From positions 1 through 9,647 of the forward strand of contig USQV01000020.1 in NCBI GenBank assembly GCA_900556965.1: a stretch of DNA of 9,647 nt, read 5' to 3'. The translations under genes and the position numbers were made by a program. Numbering within the stretch: the first letter of the stretch is position 1; every line of letters begins with the position of its first letter. This DNA is from an uncultured Clostridium sp. (GTDB lineage Bacteria; Bacillota_A; Clostridia; Lachnospirales; Lachnospiraceae). Positions 5,679 through 9,647 of the stretch are shown one piece after another. The notes below the pieces were generated by a model. That model was given only the letters and a program-made list of their open reading frames with translations. It did not search any database and had not been told where the DNA came from.

Positions 5679-6935
5679 TTACTGCATCGATGTCTGTGAT
5701 GTCTGTACCGTTGTATCCAGCTGCAAAAGTCCTTTCAGCGCCCATTCATATTCTTCTATGGCTGACGTCAGCTCATACACAGCCTGATCCATCGTCTTAT
5801 TGGCAAGAAGCCAGTCATTCTCCGCCTGCAGATACTCTGCCTCACTCAGCATGCCCAGAGCATTTTTTCTCTCTGCGGCCTCTTTTTCCGAGCGGTTTAC
5901 ATCAAATTTGATTTCTGCCGCATCGTAGGCTGCCTTTTTCTGAAGAACGCTCTGATACAGGAACGACAGCTTACTGCGGACCTCATTCTCCTGGGTCTTT
6001 AACGTTCTCGCCTTGGCGTCGGCCCCGCCCTGCTGGACAGAGGCTGTCATCCTCGTATCGAAAATGCACATATTATTTTCAATGGCCTTTGCCGCATCTG
6101 TTTCCGGGTTAAAGCCGGATATTACGGAGGTGTCCGGTTTTGGGATATCCCCGATCACAGGCTTTGCATCATAGCTCCAGCCGCAAAGCAGGATCAGGGA
6201 TTGTCTGGCATCCTGATAAGCAGAAGCAGCCGATGCCTCTGCCGCTTTCGCAGAATCAAGCGAGCGTTTTGCATCCAGCTCCTGCTCCTTAGCGTAAAGC
6301 CCCAGCTCCTTCTTAAGTTTTGCACTGTTTAAGGAAAGCTCTGCGATCCTGACCCCATTGCGGGCAATCTCCTCCTCCTTTTCCAGCAGCTTTGTATTTT
6401 TCATCTGTTCTCTGGCTTCTTTTATCAGCTGCTCCTTGAGAAGCCGCATGCTGCGGATGGAGGCGGCACCGGAAGCAGATCTGCCCTTCGCCGCATCCTC
6501 CAGCTCCTGTGCCTTCGCCTTCAGTACTCTCACGTTTGCAAGGGAATTATCATATTCCTTTTTGCTCAGACCGTCTTTATCCTCCTCAGCCGTCTTCTTA
6601 AGCTCCTCTGCCTCTGTGCGGAGCCCGGCAGCGATGGAAAGGAGCTGTTCCTTCGTAAGTCCTATCGAGCTATCCGGAGCATACTCAAAAGAAGCCTGCC
6701 TGCTCTTAAACTCCGGATTATATTCCTGTATCAGCCCCGGGATCTCCCAATACTCCAGCGTATTGTCCTTAAAGCTCTCCAGCGCTGCCTCATCATATTC
6801 TGTAAGGAAGCTTTTTTGCTGAGTCTTGGCAAAGGCGGTAAGAGAACCGTTTCCAGATAAGAGACTACCGCTGCAAATAACTGCCGCTGCCGCAAGCAAT
6901 ACCCCTGTTTTTTTCCATTGTCTATGATATCTCAC
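5679..6935 (-). CDS. TolC-family exported helical protein, first paralog (A)
   Basis: A 418-residue protein with a signal peptide (basic N-terminus, hydrophobic core 11-28, likely cleavage after AFA at 34-36) and no anchor motif. It is clearly paralogous to the next gene. DEAALESFKDNTLEYWEI near 48-65 matches DDATMEKLQDNVLEYDEI in B, GWSYDAKP at 252-259 matches GWEYNADP, and NALGMLSEAEYLQAEND with EEYEWALKG matches the C-terminal repeat of B. The first half (about 90-240) is a long Lys/Glu/Ala-rich helical, coiled-coil-like stretch, and the second half has the TolC repeat near 358-400. The barrel-forming strand regions seem to be missing. The GTG start has AAAGGAGG 8 bases upstream; an ATG three bases before it is out of frame (ATG CGG TGA). 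It follows the RND gene by 37 bases. Probable partner of that pump, by context. Confidence 0.8.
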   Translation of the reverse strand: MRYHRQWKKTGVLLAAAAVICSGSLLSGNGSLTAFAKTQQKSFLTEYDEAALESFKDNTLEYWEIPGLIQEYNPEFKSRQASFEYAPDSSIGLTKEQLLSIAAGLRTEAEELKKTAEEDKDGLSKKEYDNSLANVRVLKAKAQELEDAAKGRSASGAASIRSMRLLKEQLIKEAREQMKNTKLLEKEEEIARNGVRIAELSLNSAKLKKELGLYAKEQELDAKRSLDSAKAAEASAASAYQDARQSLILLCGWSYDAKPVIGDIPKPDTSVISGFNPETDAAKAIENNMCIFDTRMTASVQQGGADAKARTLKTQENEVRSKLSFLYQSVLQKKAAYDAAEIKFDVNRSEKEAAERKNALGMLSEAEYLQAENDWLLANKTMDQAVYELTSAIEEYEWALKGLLQLDTTVQTSQTSMQ

Positions 6936-6943
6936 CGCATCTT

Positions 6944-6951
6944 CCTCCTTT
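6944..6951 (-). promoter_or_regulatory. Ribosome binding site fixing the GTG start of TolC-like A
   Basis: AAAGGAGG on the minus strand lies 8 bases before the GTG at 6935. This near-perfect SD supports the GTG, and the encoded signal peptide begins directly after it. Confidence 0.85.
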
Positions 6952-6972
6952 CTGTTCCGTCCCTTCTATAGA

Positions 6973-9647
6973 TCAATCGTAATCGTTTTCCGTCTTTTTC
7001 CCTTTATTCATAAGCTTATAGTAGATCGGGAGTACAAGAAGGCAAAGTGCGGTGGATGCCACGAGACCGCCTACATCAACAAGGGCAAGTCCCTGCATCA
7101 TCTTTCCCGAATCACCGTAAGCCAAAGCCATCGGGATCATCGCCACGATCGTTGTCAGTGTCGTCATAAAGATCGGACGCATACGGGTCGCTCCGGCCTC
7201 GATCAGGGCATTATCCAGATCCATATCGACCCGGTACTGGTTTACCGTATCCACATACAGGATACCGTTATTTACGACGGTTCCGACTAAGATCAGGAAG
7301 CCCAGAAGACTGACCATACTGATCGGGCTGTCTGCCAGCCATAAAAATCCAAAGGAACCGATCAGGGCAAAGGGGATCGTTGTCATGACCATCAGGGAGA
7401 ATTTCGGAGATTCAAACTGTGCCGCCATAACTACAAATACGAGGAACACCGCTGTGGCGATGGCCTTACCAAGAGCTCCGAACTCCTCACCCATCATCTC
7501 ATCCATCGTATTCTGCTTTGTGTTGATCGTTGTATTCAGATACGGGGCAATGATCTCTGCCTCAAGCTTATCCTTCGTCGTGCTGTCCGCGAGATCTGTA
7601 AGCGTGCCGCTTATCGTTACCTGATACTGTTTATCACTCTTTGTGATGGTCTGCGGGCTGTCCTTAAAGCCGATCTGGGCAATATCCCTGAGCGCTACAT
7701 TTCCGCCTGCTGTCGGGAGAACGATGGCCTGAAGCTGATCGATCGTTTCAAACCGGTCATCCGGGTACTCCACTCTGACATCCACATCGTCCCCATTCAC
7801 ATTCAAGGTAGTGGCTTTCGTTCCGCTCAGCATAGAGTAGATCTGACCGGACACCTGAACCGGAGTAAGTCCCTCTGCCGCTGCCTTGACCGGATCAACC
7901 GATACCTTGACTACCGGTGCATTGTTTTCCAGAGAGGAATGCACATGCGTGATCTCCGGCCGTGCCTGCAGCTTTTCTACGATCTGGTCTGAAGTAGTCT
8001 TTAACTTATCATAGTCTGTACTTACAAGAATATATTCCGCCGAGTCTGCCGAACTGGCCATCATGGAGGAAGACATGGTATCGTTCTGCTCCTCCAGACT
8101 GATGCTGCAGCCGCTCCAGGTCTGGAATTCCCGCTTCCATTCCTTTAAGATCTCTCCGGTCTTTCTTGCACGATCCTTCTTTAAATATGCGGTAATGCTG
8201 GCTCCGCCTCCGCTTCCACCGCTCATGGAAAGACCTGTGCTGCCGTAAGAGAGCATATAGGAGTCGAGATCCGGATCCTTGACGATATACTCCTCTGCTT
8301 TTCTTAAAACATCATCAACCCTGTCTACCGTAAGTCCCGGCTGGGTCTCGATCGTAATCCCGATCGTGTTTGCCTCACCTGCCACCATCAGCTCCATGCC
8401 CAGCTGACCAGCCATAACAAAGGAAAGGATCAGCATCACAACGGAAGAAAGCATAACGAGTGCTTTATGCTTTAAAAGCTTTCTCATCAGGGAGCGATAA
8501 CCGTTCTGAAGGCTTCTCATAATTTTAGAAGCCGGGTTTTCTGTCTTTTCCTTCGGTCTGTAATAGGTATAGCATAACGGAACCAGTGTGATAGCAGAAA
8601 CTAAGGAAGCGATCATGCAGAAAATAATCGTATATCCCAGCGGCTTAAACATCTGTCCGCTCATTCCCTTTAACAGAGCTAACGGGATAAATACGACACA
8701 GGTAGTCGCTGTACCGCCGAGGATCGACTGATAGATCGTTCCTGTGCCCTCCAGCGCCGCATTCCTTCCTTCCACGAAACCGCCGCCCTTATTGCTTCTA
8801 AAGCAGCTCTCCAAAACCGTGATCGAGTTGTCGACCATCATGCCGACACCCAGAACTAGGCTGGAAAGCGTGATGACATTCAGAGTAAAGCCCAATGCCT
8901 TCATTAAGATCAGGGCTGCCAGGATGGAGACCGGGATCGAGGTACCGACGATCAGAGAGGCCTTTACATCTCCAAAGAACAGCCAGATGATAGCCATGGA
9001 TACGATGACCGCCATGACCATCGTCTTAAATACGCTCTGTAAGGAGCTGTCGATACTGTCGCTGTAATCGTTGACTACAACAATATCCAGATCGGGATCC
9101 TCCGCCTTGAGGGAATCCGTAATCTTTGTCACATCCTTTGTCAGCTCGGAATAGCTGGCATCGTTGTTCTTTTTAATGGAAAGAGCAATCGTATCTTTTC
9201 CGTTATAGCGTCCGATACTGCTCTGTTCCTCCAGCGCCAGATGGACATTTGCCACATCCTCCAGATAGATCATGTTTCCCTTTCCGAGAGTAATGGGGAT
9301 CTTCTTTAAACGCTCAATGCTGTCAAAATCAGCACCGGAGGATACCGAAAGCTTTTTGTTTCCTACCTTTGTATCCCCCAGCGGCATTGCATAATCTGCG
9401 GATCCGATCATCTGGGCGATCGCGCTCATCCCAAGATGGTACTGTTCCAGCTTTTCCGGGATCAGCTCGACCTTGACATAGTTTGACTGACCGCCGCTGA
9501 CGCCGATGCTTGCTACCGTAGTGAGCTTCTCTAATTCCGGTACGATATCATTGTTGACATAGTCCTGAAGATTATCCACCCGGTCGTTGTTGACAGCCAG
9601 AGTGATCGCCGGCGTGTCATTGATGTTCATCTCAATGATCGACGGGG
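6973..9647 (-). CDS. RND-family efflux permease (HAE-type, AcrB/YerP-like), N-terminus beyond window
   Basis: The frame stays open to the right edge: codons for P-S-I-I-E precede the Met at 9630. That Met is therefore internal, and roughly 130 N-terminal residues, including the first membrane helix, are missing. Numbering from that Met, 885 residues are visible. They include porter domain to about 190; membrane helices from about 203, with LGVGMMVDNSITVLE near 260-274; MFKPLGYTIIFCMIASL at 327-343; a second porter half with a Gly/Ser-rich loop at 463-478; and a second helix bundle with GTVVNNGILYVDTVN at 783-797 and RMRPIFMTTLTTIVAMIP at 816-833. These are ACR_tran (PF00873) signatures. RND pumps exchange protons for drugs, lipids or surfactants across the cytoplasmic membrane. 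Followed at 37 bases by two TolC-like genes; an adaptor gene upstream is expected but lies outside the window. Substrate unknown. Confidence 0.95.
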   Translation of the reverse strand, partial: PSIIEMNINDTPAITLAVNNDRVDNLQDYVNNDIVPELEKLTTVASIGVSGGQSNYVKVELIPEKLEQYHLGMSAIAQMIGSADYAMPLGDTKVGNKKLSVSSGADFDSIERLKKIPITLGKGNMIYLEDVANVHLALEEQSSIGRYNGKDTIALSIKKNNDASYSELTKDVTKITDSLKAEDPDLDIVVVNDYSDSIDSSLQSVFKTMVMAVIVSMAIIWLFFGDVKASLIVGTSIPVSILAALILMKALGFTLNVITLSSLVLGVGMMVDNSITVLESCFRSNKGGGFVEGRNAALEGTGTIYQSILGGTATTCVVFIPLALLKGMSGQMFKPLGYTIIFCMIASLVSAITLVPLCYTYYRPKEKTENPASKIMRSLQNGYRSLMRKLLKHKALVMLSSVVMLILSFVMAGQLGMELMVAGEANTIGITIETQPGLTVDRVDDVLRKAEEYIVKDPDLDSYMLSYGSTGLSMSGGSGGGASITAYLKKDRARKTGEILKEWKREFQTWSGCSISLEEQNDTMSSSMMASSADSAEYILVSTDYDKLKTTSDQIVEKLQARPEITHVHSSLENNAPVVKVSVDPVKAAAEGLTPVQVSGQIYSMLSGTKATTLNVNGDDVDVRVEYPDDRFETIDQLQAIVLPTAGGNVALRDIAQIGFKDSPQTITKSDKQYQVTISGTLTDLADSTTKDKLEAEIIAPYLNTTINTKQNTMDEMMGEEFGALGKAIATAVFLVFVVMAAQFESPKFSLMVMTTIPFALIGSFGFLWLADSPISMVSLLGFLILVGTVVNNGILYVDTVNQYRVDMDLDNALIEAGATRMRPIFMTTLTTIVAMIPMALAYGDSGKMMQGLALVDVGGLVASTALCLLVLPIYYKLMNKGKKTENDYD

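Noticed and set aside
6358..6822. Plus-strand open frame of 154 codons, rich in Ser, Leu and Phe.
   Set aside because: It lies opposite the coiled-coil half of TolC-like A. Lys/Glu/Ala-rich genes give Ser/Leu/Phe-rich open antisense frames, and there is no family resemblance or independent support for it.
6973..9630. Treating the Met at 9630 as the true start of the RND protein.
   Set aside because: The frame continues upstream without a stop to the window edge, there is no SD before that Met, and the first membrane helix and first part of the porter domain of the family are missing.

Overview
This window looks like chromosomal DNA of a spore-forming, single-membrane (Gram-positive) member of the Clostridia, most plausibly the Lachnospiraceae. 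The case rests on a SpoIIR sporulation gene, a DUF1934 gene beside glutamate racemase, strong Shine-Dalgarno (SD) sequences of the AGGAGG type throughout, and RND and TolC-like proteins of the sort found in that group. The family assignment is an inference from protein resemblance. No rRNA, tRNA, insertion sequence, CRISPR array or phage gene is visible, and no gap between genes exceeds about 125 bases.

Layout, left to right. Bases 1-123 hold the last 40 codons of an unrecognised plus-strand gene, closed by a strong hairpin terminator at 146-196. Next comes a minus-strand cluster read from about 3640 down to 232: ddl (D-Ala-D-Ala ligase), murI (glutamate racemase), a DUF1934 protein and an AEC-family membrane transporter. 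It has a good vegetative promoter (TTGTAA, 16 bases, TGCTATAAT) and a hairpin at the very start of the transcript. Diverging from it is spoIIR (3707-4432, plus). Its stop overlaps by 6 bp the stop of a second, converging minus-strand operon that fills the rest of the window: an RND efflux permease (its 5' end lies beyond the right edge), then two TolC-like secreted proteins in tandem.

How the genes work together. Ddl and MurI supply the two D-amino-acid building blocks of peptidoglycan (the D-Ala-D-Ala dipeptide and D-Glu), so the left operon is a cell-wall precursor unit with an uncharacterised small protein and a transporter of unknown substrate attached. SpoIIR is the forespore signal that triggers SigE activation in the mother cell. 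The right operon has the parts of a tripartite efflux pump. An adaptor (HlyD/MFP) gene would be expected just outside the window.

The most interesting feature is the pair of TolC-family paralogs. Both have signal peptides and the helical TolC repeat pattern, but they appear to lack the segments that form the outer-membrane beta-barrel. That would fit helical conduits adapted to a cell with no outer membrane. I see no wholly unknown system beyond this.
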